This document shows, in pieces, positions 34,271 through 44,144 of a DNA stretch of 64,000 nucleotides; the first letter of the stretch is position 1, and every line of letters starts with the position of its first letter. Source of the stretch: Caulobacter sp. (GTDB taxonomy: Bacteria > Pseudomonadota > Alphaproteobacteria > Caulobacterales > Caulobacteraceae); the NCBI GenBank assembly GCA_017745235.1, contig JAGHZU010000001.1:310001-374000 (forward strand), written 5' to 3'. The notes beneath the pieces are model-generated. The model was not told the DNA's origin, did no database searches, and saw nothing but the letters and a program-made list of their open reading frames with translations. The position numbers were made by a program, and so were the translations under genes.

Positions 34271-35500
34271 CTAGTCGCGCGCCGCCCGCGCCCGCCGCTC
34301 TTCCAGCCACCGCCGCTCGGCCGGTGCGGGATCCAGGGCCAGGGCGCGGTCGTAGGCCTCCAGCGCCTCGAGGGGGCGGTCCAGCCGCGCCAGCAGGTCG
34401 GCGCGCACGGCGTGCCAGGGGCCGAACGAGGCCAGGGCGGCGGGATCCAGCCGGTCCAGCTCGGCCATCGCCGCCGCCGGTCCGCGCACTTCGGCCAGGG
34501 CCACCGCGCGGTTGATCCGCGCCACGGCGTCGTCGCGCCACAGCAGCAGGGCGTCGTAGAGGGCCAGAACCGCTGGCCAGGGCGGCGGCGCGGCCAGGCT
34601 CTCGCGCTCGCACCAGGCCGCGTGAACCGCGGCCTGAAGCTGGCGCGGCCCCGGCCGTCCCAGCGAGGCGGCCCGCAGCAGCAGGCGCTCGCCCTCCTCG
34701 ATCAGCGGCCGCTTCCACAGGCGCGGATCCTGCTCGGACAGGGGCGTCATCGCGCCGCTCTCGTCCAGTCGCGCGGGCCGCCGGGCCTCGGCGTAGCGGA
34801 CCAGGGCCGCCAGGGCCAGGCACTCGGGCTCGGTGGGCAGCAGGTCGACCAGCACGGCGGTCAGGTCCAGCATCTCGCGGGCGAAGCCGGCGTGCGGACC
34901 GGCCCCGGCGGCGTCCTCGTGGGCCTTGGCGTAGGCCACCTCCAGGGTCGAGAGCACCGCGTCCAGCCGCTCGGCCCAGGCGTCGGGCCCGGGAACCTCG
35001 AAAGCCACGCCCGCCTCGGCGATCTTGTGCTTGGCCCGGGTCAGGCGCTGGGCCAGGGTCGGCTCGGGCAGCAGGAAGGCCCTGGCGATCTCGGCCGTCG
35101 ACAGGCCGCAGACCAGGCGCAGGGTCAGGGCCGCCCGCGTGTCGGGGGCCACGGCCGGGTGGCAGCAGACGAAGATCAGCGCCAGCCGCTCGTCCGGGAT
35201 GGACCCGGCGTCGGCCAGCAGGTCTTCCACGCTGGGCGCGGGCTCGGGCGGGTCGGGGACCAGGCGCTCGCGCGCGGCGCGGCGGCGCAGGCGGTCCAGC
35301 ACCCGGCGGCGGGCGACGGCGTAGAGCCAGGCCGCCGGATCACGGGGCGCCCCGTCGCGCGGCCAGACCTCCGCCGCCTTCAGGCACGCGTCGGCGAAGG
35401 CCTCCTCGGCCAGGTCCAGGTCGCGGAAACGGGCGGCGAGCGCGGCGATCACCCGCCCGCCGTGGTCCCGCGCGGCCTGGCCGAGAGGCGCGTCCGCCAT
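34271..35500 (-). CDS. ECF42-type RNA polymerase sigma factor with C-terminal extension
   Basis: A 409-residue sigma factor. Sigma-2 is FRDLDLAEEAFADACLKAAEVWPRDGAPRDPAAWLYAVARRRVLDRLRR. Sigma-4 is LTLRLVCGLSTAEIARAFLLPEPTLAQRLTRAKHKI. A long C-terminal DUF6596/TPR-like part follows (LALAALVRYAEARRPARL to RPLEALEAYDRALALDP). ECF42 proteins are controlled through this extension rather than an anti-sigma. It starts at the base after the YCII gene's stop, so the pair is one operon, as is usual for this group. Confidence 0.92.
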   Translation of the reverse strand: MADAPLGQAARDHGGRVIAALAARFRDLDLAEEAFADACLKAAEVWPRDGAPRDPAAWLYAVARRRVLDRLRRRAARERLVPDPPEPAPSVEDLLADAGSIPDERLALIFVCCHPAVAPDTRAALTLRLVCGLSTAEIARAFLLPEPTLAQRLTRAKHKIAEAGVAFEVPGPDAWAERLDAVLSTLEVAYAKAHEDAAGAGPHAGFAREMLDLTAVLVDLLPTEPECLALAALVRYAEARRPARLDESGAMTPLSEQDPRLWKRPLIEEGERLLLRAASLGRPGPRQLQAAVHAAWCERESLAAPPPWPAVLALYDALLLWRDDAVARINRAVALAEVRGPAAAMAELDRLDPAALASFGPWHAVRADLLARLDRPLEALEAYDRALALDPAPAERRWLEERRARAARD

Positions 35501-35845
35501 CTAGTCCTCGTCGATCACCGGCCGGACCTCCACCGCGCCGTCGCCGCCCAGCGGCAGCTTGCGGGCCCAGGCCAGGGCGGCGTCCAGGTCCTCGGCCTCG
35601 ATCAGGTAGAAGCCGCCCAGCTGTTCCTTGGATTCGGCGAACGGGCCGTCATGCAGGCCATACTGCCCCCTGGTCTTGCGCACGGTCGTGGCCGTGTCGG
35701 CGCCCTTCAGCCCCGTCCCGCCGCGCAGCAGCCCCTTCTCGGCCAGTTCGCCGGCGAAGGCCTGGTGGGCCTGGATGATGGCCCGCCAGGCCTTGGCGTC
35801 CTCGTACTGGGCCTCGTCCTCGTAGATCAGCAGGGCGTACTGCAT
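35501..35845 (-). CDS. YciI/DGPF-domain protein
   Basis: A 114-residue YCII-family protein. MQYALLIYEDEAQYED, DGPFAESKEQLGGFYLIEAEDLDAALAWARKLP and VEVRPV are the DGPF-domain hallmarks. It is encoded directly upstream of the ECF42 sigma factor, the usual partner gene. Its role is unknown, possibly sensing for or acting with the sigma factor. Confidence 0.92.
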   Translation of the reverse strand: MQYALLIYEDEAQYEDAKAWRAIIQAHQAFAGELAEKGLLRGGTGLKGADTATTVRKTRGQYGLHDGPFAESKEQLGGFYLIEAEDLDAALAWARKLPLGGDGAVEVRPVIDED

Positions 35846-35965
35846 CGGCGTCCTCTCCGCTTCGAGCCCGCGACGACCGCGCGCTTCGCCAGGGAGACGC
35901 GCGAGGGTGGGGGAATTCGACAGGGGGCGAGGACAAAAGTCGAGGGCTGAGATCCGTGCGAGCCG

Positions 35966-36071
35966 ACTTGCCCCCTCCGGGCCTTCGGCCCTCCTCGCCC
36001 GTAGGGGGAAGAGCGGAGATCCGCCCCCTGCGGGGGCGGACAGGCGGCGAAGCCGCCAGGTGGGGGCGAGT
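35966..36071. repeat. dispersed two-module palindromic repeat, copy 3
   Basis: Module A (35966-36011, ACTTGCCCCCTCCGG to GTAGGGGGAAG) and module B (36019-36071, ATCCGCCCCCTGCGGGGGCG to GGTGGGGGCGAGT) face outward, giving ACTTGCCCC and GGGGCGAGT ends. This copy is upstream of the YCII gene and downstream of dihydroorotase, both on the minus strand, so it is not between convergent genes. Confidence 0.85.
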
Positions 36072-36095
36072 GTCGACGCACCGCCCCTTCCGACA

Positions 36096-37430
36096 TCACC
36101 CCGCCAGGGTTTCCAGGAACCGCACCGGCGCGCCCGCGCCCTCGGTCACGATCTCGTCGTCGCGCATCACCACCGTGCCGCGCACGATGGTCGCCACCGG
36201 CCAGGCCTTGGCCTCGAAGCCGTCGAACGGGGTCCAGCCCGAGCGGGTGGCCATCCAGTCGTGGGTGATGACCCGGCGGGCCTTCATGTCGACGATGGTG
36301 AAGTCGGCGTCGAAGCCCTCGGCGATGCGGCCCTTGTCGGCCAGGCCGAACACCCGGTTCACGCCATGGCTGGTCAGGTCGACGAAGCGCTCGAGGCTGA
36401 GCTTGCCGTCCACCACGTGGGTCAGCATGACCGGCACCAGGGTCTGGACGCCCGGCATGCCCGAGGGCGAGGCCGGATAGGGGCGGGCCTTCTCTTCTCG
36501 GGTGTGAGGGGCGTGGTCGCTGCCCAGCACGTCGGCGATGCCGGCCTCGATGCCGCGCCAGACGCCGGCGACGTGGTCGGCCGAGCGGATCGGCGGGTTC
36601 ATCTGCGCGAAGCCCTTCAGGCGCTCATAGGCCTCCGGCGCGACCAGAGTCAGGTGCTGGGGCGTGACCTCGACGGAGGCGACGTCCTTGTTCTGGGCCA
36701 AGAAGTCGATCTCTTCCTTGGTGGTCACGTGCAGCACGTGGATGCGCTTGCCCAGGTTCTTGGCGATGCGCACCAGGCGGTGGGTCGACTGCAGGGCGGC
36801 CTGGGCGTCGCGCACCTCGGGGTGGCTGGTCCAGTCGCCGGGACGGGCCAGGCTCCGGCGCTCGGCCAGGCGGTATTCGTCCTCGGAATGGAAGGCCGCG
36901 CGGCGGTTGACGTGGCGCAGCACGTTTTCCACGCCCTCGTCGTCCTGCACCAGCAGGCTGCCCGTCGAGGCGCCCATGAACACCTTGATGCCGCAGCAGC
37001 CGGGCAGGCGCTCCAGCTCGCCCAGGAAGTTGGCGTTCTCGTGCGTGCCGCCCACGTAGAAGGCGTGGTCGGTGTGCATGCGGCCCTTGGCGCGGGCCAG
37101 CTTGTCGGCCAGGGCGTCCGGGTCGGTGGTCGTCGGCTCGGTGTTGGGCATCTCGAAGACGGCGACCACGCCGCCCAGGGCCGCGCCGCGCGAACCGCTC
37201 TCAAGGTCTTCCTTCCACTCCAGCCCCGGCTCGCGGAAGTGGACCTGGCTGTCGATAACGCCCGGCAGGACGGTCAGGCCGGCGGCGTCGAACACCTCGC
37301 CCGCCGAGGCCTGGGAGAGGTCGCCGATCGCGACGATCTTGCCGTTCCGCACGCCGATGTCGGTGACGCCCCGGCCCGCGTGGTTCACCACCTCGCCGCC
37401 ACGCACGATCAGGTCGAAGGTCTGGGACAT
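36096..37430 (-). CDS. pyrC: dihydroorotase
   Basis: Converts carbamoyl aspartate to dihydroorotate in pyrimidine synthesis, cytoplasmic. A 444-residue amidohydrolase. The first metal motif reads D-S-Q62-V-H64-FREPG, with glutamine in place of the usual first histidine; this form is seen in a set of alphaproteobacterial and Bacteroidetes enzymes. The lysine segment GIKVFMGASTGSLL, the histidine in HVLHVTTKEE and the aspartate in LGSDHAPHT are present. The ATG at 37430 follows GGAG; the longer frame to 37526 crosses a repeat. Confidence 0.9.
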   Translation of the reverse strand: MSQTFDLIVRGGEVVNHAGRGVTDIGVRNGKIVAIGDLSQASAGEVFDAAGLTVLPGVIDSQVHFREPGLEWKEDLESGSRGAALGGVVAVFEMPNTEPTTTDPDALADKLARAKGRMHTDHAFYVGGTHENANFLGELERLPGCCGIKVFMGASTGSLLVQDDEGVENVLRHVNRRAAFHSEDEYRLAERRSLARPGDWTSHPEVRDAQAALQSTHRLVRIAKNLGKRIHVLHVTTKEEIDFLAQNKDVASVEVTPQHLTLVAPEAYERLKGFAQMNPPIRSADHVAGVWRGIEAGIADVLGSDHAPHTREEKARPYPASPSGMPGVQTLVPVMLTHVVDGKLSLERFVDLTSHGVNRVFGLADKGRIAEGFDADFTIVDMKARRVITHDWMATRSGWTPFDGFEAKAWPVATIVRGTVVMRDDEIVTEGAGAPVRFLETLAG

Positions 37431-37497
37431 GGGACGGCTCCTGATGGGTTTCCGGCGGTCTAGGTCGGGGTCCCGGGCTTCGCAAGACCAAACATCC

Positions 37498-37589
37498 CGC
37501 TCGTCCCCGCGAAAGCGGGAACCCAAGGGGAATTCTCCGTACGCCGCCCGGGTCAGGCTCGGCCTGGGTCCCCGCTTTCTTGAGGACGA
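37498..37589. repeat. paired GTCCCC palindromic repeat invading a gene end
   Basis: Two half-elements, 37498-37524 (CTCGTCCCCGCGAAAGCGGG type) and 37565-37589 (GGGTCCCCGCTTTC... GGACGA), each fold on themselves and are inverted to each other. The second half lies inside the last codons of the glycosyltransferase gene. A complete relative is at 60095-60166. Confidence 0.65.
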
Positions 37590-38707
37590 ACGGTCGGGGT
37601 GGGGTCTTCCTCGAGCCCATCCAGCGAAGCTTCGGCTTCCGCCGCCTCGTCATCGGACGGGATGATCGCGGGATCGTCGGCGACGACCTCCGCCGCTTCC
37701 ACCGCGGCCTCCGGCTCCTCCCCGCCCCGCACGCGTTCAAGCAGCGCCTTGGCCGCCCGCACGACCGTGGCCACCGGCAGGTCGCTCATGTGGCGGATGG
37801 CCTGGGAAAGGTCGGGGTCGACGGCCACGAACTGGTCGAAGCCGCGCGGGCCGCGCACGGCCATGGCGTGCGGGCCCCAGGGGGCGTAGCGGCGCTCGTC
37901 GGAGGGGCCGAACAGGCCCAGGGTCGGGACCCCGGCGGCGGCGGCGATGTGCATCAGGCCCGAGTCGTTGCCGATGAAGAGGTCGGCCCGCTTCAGCGCC
38001 GCATAGGCGGTCAGAAGGTCGACCTTGCCGGTCAGGTCGATGTAGCGGCCGCGCGCTGAGGCCATGCGCAGTTCCTCGACCATCCGCTCGTCGCCCGGCC
38101 CGCCCAGGATCAGCAGCCGTCCGCCTTCCAGCGGGCCGCCGGGGCCCAGAAGCTGGGCGGCGGTCTGGGCGAAGCGTTCGATCGGCCAGATCTTGCCCAC
38201 CCAGTTGGAGGCCGGCCCCACGGCCAGGATCGGGCCGGCCGGCTCGCCCGGGCGCGGCTTCAGCATCTGGTCGGCCAGGGCCTGGACCTCGGGCGTGATG
38301 TAGAGGTGCGGGGCCGGGGGATCGCCCTCCAGCTTCAGCACGCGGGCGGCGTCGACCACCTTGTGGACCGTCTCGCCGGCCGATCGTTTCCAGATCGCCC
38401 GCTTCTCGCGGCGCAGGAAGAGGGCCGTGCCGCTGCCGCGCAGGTCGACCACCAGGCCCCATTTCCTGTGGCGCACCTGGTTCCAGAGCTTGAACCAGTG
38501 GCCCTTGCCCTTGCCCTTCTCCATCACGATCACGCGGTCGAGCCCGGGCACATGGGCGAACAGCGGCGCGGCCAGCGGCCCGGCGACGATGGTGAAGCGG
38601 GCGTTGGGGATCTGGTCGGCCAGGAATTTGATCAGGCCGGACGACAGCACGGCGTCGCCGATACGCGTGGCGGTGATGAAGAGGATCGGGAAGGCCCGCT
38701 GTGTCAT
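37553..38707 (-). CDS. glycosyltransferase family 9 (heptosyltransferase-like)
   Basis: About 384 residues. The GT9 N-terminus FPILFITATRIGDAVLSSGLIKFLADQIP, a DLRGSG segment and the sugar-nucleotide site ADLFIGNDSGLMHIAAAAGVPTLGLFGPSDERRYAPWG are present. It probably transfers heptose or a similar sugar to lipopolysaccharide core at the inner membrane. An acidic tail (EAAVEAAEVVADDPAIIPSDDEAAEAEASLDG) follows the domain, and the final residues (PQESGDPGRA) are encoded by a dispersed repeat. Confidence 0.88.
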   Translation of the reverse strand: MTQRAFPILFITATRIGDAVLSSGLIKFLADQIPNARFTIVAGPLAAPLFAHVPGLDRVIVMEKGKGKGHWFKLWNQVRHRKWGLVVDLRGSGTALFLRREKRAIWKRSAGETVHKVVDAARVLKLEGDPPAPHLYITPEVQALADQMLKPRPGEPAGPILAVGPASNWVGKIWPIERFAQTAAQLLGPGGPLEGGRLLILGGPGDERMVEELRMASARGRYIDLTGKVDLLTAYAALKRADLFIGNDSGLMHIAAAAGVPTLGLFGPSDERRYAPWGPHAMAVRGPRGFDQFVAVDPDLSQAIRHMSDLPVATVVRAAKALLERVRGGEEPEAAVEAAEVVADDPAIIPSDDEAAEAEASLDGLEEDPTPTVRPQESGDPGRA

Positions 38708-38817
38708 CGGCCTATCTATAGAGCGGTCGCTGAGTCGGCGCATCCCTCGTTAACACTTCAGCTTTCCGATCGTGCGGGGGGTGGCGCGAGCGTCGCCGAA
38801 AGGCCACATGGGGGATC

Positions 38818-39612
38818 ATGGACCAAGCCCGCATCGCCCGCCTGACCAGCCGCGCCGTCATCGCCGTCTCCGGCCCCGACGCCAGGAGCTTCCTCAACGG
38901 CCTGCTGACCCAGGAGATCGAGACCCTGGGCGAGGGCGAGCTGCGCTTTTCCGGCCTGCTGACCCCGCAGGGCCGGCTGCTCTACGACCTGTTCGTCGCC
39001 GGGTCGCCGGATGGGCTCCTGCTGGACGTGGCGGCCGAGCACCGCGACACCATCCTGGCCCGGCTGACGATGTACCGCCTGCGGGCCAAGGTCGAGCTGG
39101 CGGCCTCCGGCCTGGCCGTGTTCGCGGCCTTCGGCGGTCCCTCGGCCGAAGGCTACGCCGATCCTCGCCTGCCGGGCCTGGGCCGCCGCCTCTACGCCGC
39201 CGACCACGCCGCCGACGCGTCCGAGGACGACTACGAGGCCCATCGCCTGGCCCTCGGCGCGCCCGGCACCGCCGACTGGGGCAGCGACAGGACCTATCCG
39301 ATCGAGGCCGATTTCGACCTCCTGGCCGGCATCGACTTCAAGAAAGGCTGCTTCGTCGGCCAGGAGACCACCAGCCGCATGAAGCGGCGCGGCACGATCA
39401 AGAACCGCATGCTGCCGATCGTCTTCGACGGCCCCGCCCCGGCCTTCGGGACCGAGGTGCTGGCGGGCGAACTGCGGGCCGGCGAGGTGCTGAGCGGCCG
39501 TGACGGGCGGGCCATGGCCCTGCTGCGGCTGGACCGCATCGGGGACGCGGCCCTGACCGTCGACGGCCGCCCGGTGACGGTGGACCGGCCGGACTGGATC
39601 CCGGCCGGCTGA
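38818..39612 (+). CDS. ygfZ: folate-binding protein YgfZ
   Basis: A 264-residue homologue of the GcvT fold that takes part in Fe-S cluster enzyme maintenance and tRNA modification, using folate. The signature KKGCFVGQETTSRMKRRG is present, with the conserved cysteine in K-G-C-F-V-G-Q-E. The N-terminal DARSFLNGLLTQEIETL segment is also typical. It is divergent from the glycosyltransferase. Confidence 0.92.
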   Translation: MDQARIARLTSRAVIAVSGPDARSFLNGLLTQEIETLGEGELRFSGLLTPQGRLLYDLFVAGSPDGLLLDVAAEHRDTILARLTMYRLRAKVELAASGLAVFAAFGGPSAEGYADPRLPGLGRRLYAADHAADASEDDYEAHRLALGAPGTADWGSDRTYPIEADFDLLAGIDFKKGCFVGQETTSRMKRRGTIKNRMLPIVFDGPAPAFGTEVLAGELRAGEVLSGRDGRAMALLRLDRIGDAALTVDGRPVTVDRPDWIPAG

Positions 39613-39632
39613 GGCCCGCCTCTCCCGGTCCC

Positions 39633-40496
39633 CTATTCTGCGTCCACGAACGCGGCCACCCGGTCGGCGAAGACCTGCGGCCGCTCCAGGTACATGAAGT
39701 GGCCGGCGTCCGGCACGGTCTCCAGCTTGGCCGCGGGCGCGGCCTGGGCCACCGCCTTCGACTGCTCGACGACGTCGCGGATGTCCACGGCCCCCACCAG
39801 CACCAGGGTCGGGGCGCGGATTTCGCCCAGATGCTCCCGGGCCTCCGGTCCCGCCCGCTCCAGCTTGCGCCCCGCCCCGCTCAGGTTCTGCGGATTGGCC
39901 CTCAGCAGCGCCACCACCCGCGCCCGCTCGGCGTCGGCCGAGGGCGTGAGGATGTAGGGGTCCTTCACCGCCGCCTCGAGATTGCCGGTCTTGATCAGGG
40001 CCATCAGCTTCACCGACCGGGCGATGAACCCGGCCGACGGCGAGAAGCCGCTGACCCAGGGCCCGGCCAGCACCAGGCCGTCGGTCGCTTCCGGGTGGGC
40101 CAGGGCGAAATCGACGGCGACGCCGCCGCCCGACGACGAGCCCACCAGGGTGGCGTGCGCGACCCCCGCGGCCTTCATCACCGCCACGAGGTCGTCGACC
40201 GAGGCGAAGGGCGCGGTGGCGGCCGGGGTCCGGCCATAGCCCCGCCGATCGTAGCGCACCACGTGGAAGCGCTGGCACAGCCGCGGCCAGACGTCGTCCC
40301 AGGCCGCGCTGTGCAGGATGCCGTCGTGCAGCAGGACGACGGCCTTGGCCTGCTCGGGCCCGCAGGTCTCGTAGGCGATCTGGCCGCCCTCGGCCTCGGC
40401 GAAGCGGGTTTCGGTCTCGGTTCGGGCCTGGGCCAGCCCCGCCCAGGACAGCAGGCAGCCGGCCGCGATCGCCCGGACGGGCGTTGAAAGTCTCAT
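39633..40496 (-). CDS. exported alpha/beta hydrolase
   Basis: A 287-residue alpha/beta-fold enzyme with a likely signal peptide (MRLSTPVRAIAAGCLLSWAGLAQA). The oxyanion segment LLHDGILHSAAWDDVWP, nucleophile elbow VGSSSGGGVA (catalytic serine), aspartate in LVLVGAVDIRDVV and histidine in DAGHFMYLERP complete the triad. It probably hydrolyses an ester or lactone in the periplasm; the substrate is unknown. Confidence 0.87.
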   Translation of the reverse strand: MRLSTPVRAIAAGCLLSWAGLAQARTETETRFAEAEGGQIAYETCGPEQAKAVVLLHDGILHSAAWDDVWPRLCQRFHVVRYDRRGYGRTPAATAPFASVDDLVAVMKAAGVAHATLVGSSSGGGVAVDFALAHPEATDGLVLAGPWVSGFSPSAGFIARSVKLMALIKTGNLEAAVKDPYILTPSADAERARVVALLRANPQNLSGAGRKLERAGPEAREHLGEIRAPTLVLVGAVDIRDVVEQSKAVAQAAPAAKLETVPDAGHFMYLERPQVFADRVAAFVDAE

Positions 40497-40520
40497 GGCT
40501 TGGTCTCCGGATGGGCGCCG

Positions 40521-40769
40521 TCAGCCGGCGCGTTTGACGCCTTGCTCCACCACGTCGGGCGGCTGCTCGGGCTGGTATTCGAGGAGGTCGCCCGGCTGGC
40601 AGTCCAGGAAGTCGCAGATCGCCTCCAGCGTCTCGAACTTCATGCCCTTCACCTTGCCGGACTTGAGCAGCGACAGGTTGGCGTCGGTGATGCCGATGGC
40701 GCGGGCCAGCACGTTGGAGCGCACCTTGCGCCGGGCCAGCATCACGTCGAGGCGCAGGACGATCGGCAT
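40521..40769 (-). CDS. small HTH regulator (Cro/C1-type, YozG-like)
   Basis: An 82-residue protein. LDVMLARRKVRSNVLARAIGITDANLSLLKSGKVKGMKFETLEAICDFLDCQPGDLLEYQP is a compact Cro/C1-type helix-turn-helix. Its start overlaps the stop of the DUF2975 gene by one base (TGATG), so they are coupled. Such regulator-membrane protein pairs recur in bacteria. It probably regulates its own operon through the palindrome at 41398-41417. Confidence 0.88.
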   Translation of the reverse strand: MPIVLRLDVMLARRKVRSNVLARAIGITDANLSLLKSGKVKGMKFETLEAICDFLDCQPGDLLEYQPEQPPDVVEQGVKRAG

Positions 40770-41371
40770 CAGACGAAGGCCTCCCTGTCCTCTTCGATCT
40801 CTCGGCCCACCTGCATCACCTGGCCCACCACGAAGACCAGCAGGCCCAGGACGAAGGCCTGAAGGCTGGCCATGTGCGCCCAGTTCTTGTCGATCTCGTA
40901 GCCGGTGGCCGACAGCGCCAGGTGGCACAGCAGGGGCGAAACCGCGTAGGCGCACAGCCACCCGCCGACCCGTCCGAACCGCCGCGCGGCGCCGGCCGAG
41001 AACACCTCGCCCCGGGCGTAGCCGCCGAACAGGCTCCTCAGGCTCCAGAAGATCATCAGGATGGGCGCGGCCCGGACGATCGCCACCGCCACATAGACCA
41101 GCCGATGGACCAGGGGCAGCGAGCCGAACGCCACCGAATTGGGCGGGCCTTCACCGATGTAGCAGTTGTCGGGCCCGATCCGGACCAGCTCGCCCTTGTA
41201 GGCCAGCATCACCCCGATCGCCGTGACCAGGATCAGGGCCGACAGGGCGAACAGTCCCGTAAACAGCCAGGCGGCCGCGCGGCTGCCCAGGCGCACGCGA
41301 CGCTGGGCGGCGCTTTCGTCCGACGCGGCCGGGGGGCGGAACAGCGGCTTCAGATGCAGAACGGTGGCCAT
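40769..41371 (-). CDS. DUF2975 membrane protein
   Basis: A 200-residue protein with four hydrophobic segments after a polar N-terminus. FTGLFALSALILVTAIGVMLAY, FWSLRSLFGGYARGEVFSAGAARRFGRVGGWL and the last helix pair follow the DUF2975 layout; the middle YARGEVFS is the typical conserved loop. A strong GGGAGGG site precedes ATG 41371. Function unknown. It is translationally coupled to the HTH gene. Confidence 0.85.
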   Translation of the reverse strand: MATVLHLKPLFRPPAASDESAAQRRVRLGSRAAAWLFTGLFALSALILVTAIGVMLAYKGELVRIGPDNCYIGEGPPNSVAFGSLPLVHRLVYVAVAIVRAAPILMIFWSLRSLFGGYARGEVFSAGAARRFGRVGGWLCAYAVSPLLCHLALSATGYEIDKNWAHMASLQAFVLGLLVFVVGQVMQVGREIEEDREAFV

Positions 41372-41397
41372 GGGCGTCCCTCCTGCCCTGACGGTCG

Positions 41398-41417
41398 GAC
41401 AGAAAAAACTTTCTGTC
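41398..41417 (-). promoter_or_regulatory. palindromic operator candidate for the HTH/DUF2975 operon
   Basis: GACAGAAA-AAAC-TTTCTGTC, perfect 8-bp arms around four bases, lies 27 bp upstream of the DUF2975 start in an AT-rich stretch. The distance and symmetry suit a dimeric HTH repressor such as the one encoded in the operon. Confidence 0.5.
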
Positions 41418-41505
41418 AATCGATATTAATCCAAGCCGGCCGCCCCACAAGTCGCGTTCACGAAAAGTTCTGGCCAAGCGGTCGCGGTTCGGCCAAGCTC
41501 CCGCC

Positions 41506-42093
41506 ATGACCGATCTCCACCGCTGCACCTGGAAGGGCATGAACGGCGACCCGTTCTACGAGGCCTATCACGACACCGAATGGGGCGTGCCCGAGTACGA
41601 CTCCCGCGCGCTGTGGGAGAAGCTGGTGCTGGACGGCTTCCAGGCGGGCCTGGCCTGGATCACCATCCTGCGCAAGCGCGAGGCCTTCCGCGCCGCTTTC
41701 GCCGACTTCGACCCCGACAAGGTGGCCCGCTTCGGCGACGCCGACCGCGCCCGCCTGATGGCCGACGCCGGCATTATCCGCTCCAACGCCAAGATCGACG
41801 CGGCCATCTCGGGCGCGCGCATCTATTGCGACATGCGCGAGCGCGGCGAGGACTTCTCGGCCTTCCTGTGGGACAGGCTGGACGGCAAGCCCGTGCAGAA
41901 CCACTGGACCGGCCGCGGCGACGTCCCGGCCCAGACGCCCCTGGCCGTCGACATGGCCAAGGCCCTGAAGGCCAAGGGCTTCAAGTTCTGCGGCCCCGTG
42001 ATCGTCTACGCCTTCATGCAGGCCACCGGCCTGGTCAACGACCACGTCGCCGGCTGCTTCCGCCACGAGGAATGCCGCAGGCTGGCGCGGTGA
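41506..42093 (+). CDS. tag: DNA-3-methyladenine glycosylase I
   Basis: Removes 3-methyladenine from alkylated DNA in base-excision repair. A 195-residue Tag protein. The zinc ligands C7 (HRCTW) and H22 (AYHDTEWG) are seen, with H and C in VNDHVAGCFRH. LWEKLVLDGFQAGLAWITILRKREAFRAAF and NAKIDAAISGAR are the family's text. It is upstream of rnhB and in the same direction. Confidence 0.95.
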   Translation: MTDLHRCTWKGMNGDPFYEAYHDTEWGVPEYDSRALWEKLVLDGFQAGLAWITILRKREAFRAAFADFDPDKVARFGDADRARLMADAGIIRSNAKIDAAISGARIYCDMRERGEDFSAFLWDRLDGKPVQNHWTGRGDVPAQTPLAVDMAKALKAKGFKFCGPVIVYAFMQATGLVNDHVAGCFRHEECRRLAR

Positions 42094-42171
42094 GGATTGC
42101 CCCGGGCCGGAAGGGGGCCCGCCGATCGGCGCCCCTTCCCGATCCCTCCGAACGCCCTTAAACACCGCCCC

Positions 42172-42813
42172 ATGCCTCCCGGTCCCGACATGATGCTGGA
42201 ACTGGCCTGCGGACAGGGTCCTGTCTGCGGGGTGGACGAGGCCGGACGCGGGCCCTGGGCGGGGCCGGTCAGCGCCGCCGCCGTGATCCTGGATCCGGCC
42301 CGCGTGCCCAAAGGCCTCAACGACTCCAAGAAGCTCACCGCCAAGGCCCGCGCGGCCCTGGAGGAGGAGATCAAGTCGGTCGCCGTGGCCTGGTGCGTCG
42401 GCCTGGCCAGCATCGAGGAGATCGCCGAGCTCAACATCCTGCACGCCGCGGGCCTGGCCATGCGGCGCGCGGTCGAGGGCCTGTCGGTGCGCCCCAGCTT
42501 CGCCCTGGTCGACGGCAACTACCGCTTCGTCCTGCCGTGCGAGGTGCGCACGGTGGTCAAGGGCGACAGCCTGTCATGCTCGATCGCCGCCGCCTCGATC
42601 CTGGCCAAGGAAGCCCGCGACCGGATCATGGTCGAGATGGACGCCCTCTATCCCGGCTACGGCTTCGCCGGCCACAAGGGCTATCACGCCCCGGTCCACG
42701 TGGAGGGCCTGCGGCGTCTGGGCCCCTCGCCGATCCACCGCCTGGGCTGGGCCCCGGTCAAGGCCGCCCTGGCCGGCGAGCTGGCCATGGTCGGCGGCGA
42801 TCTCGACGCCTGA
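42172..42813 (+). CDS. rnhB: ribonuclease HII
   Basis: Cleaves RNA in RNA-DNA hybrids and single ribonucleotides in DNA. About 213 residues. The catalytic D22 and E23 lie in [12 protein letters not shown], with the SKKL motif after LND and the second aspartate in LVDGNYRF. The segment [18 protein letters not shown] is the type-2 signature. The ATG at 42172 is preferred; ATG at 42190 or 42193 remain possible. Confidence 0.95.
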   Translation: MPPGPDMMLELACGQGPVCGVDEAGRGPWAGPVSAAAVILDPARVPKGLNDSKKLTAKARAALEEEIKSVAVAWCVGLASIEEIAELNILHAAGLAMRRAVEGLSVRPSFALVDGNYRFVLPCEVRTVVKGDSLSCSIAAASILAKEARDRIMVEMDALYPGYGFAGHKGYHAPVHVEGLRRLGPSPIHRLGWAPVKAALAGELAMVGGDLDA

Positions 42814-42846
42814 CGGCCGTAAATATTTTTCGCGCGCGTCCTGACG

Positions 42847-44128
<1,282 letters not shown>

Positions 44129-44144
44129 GCTCCGCCGGCGTTCC

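Noticed and set aside
37430..37526. An N-terminal extension of dihydroorotase (MGSRFRGDERD...)
   Set aside because: It is translation of a GTCCCC repeat and is not conserved in the family.
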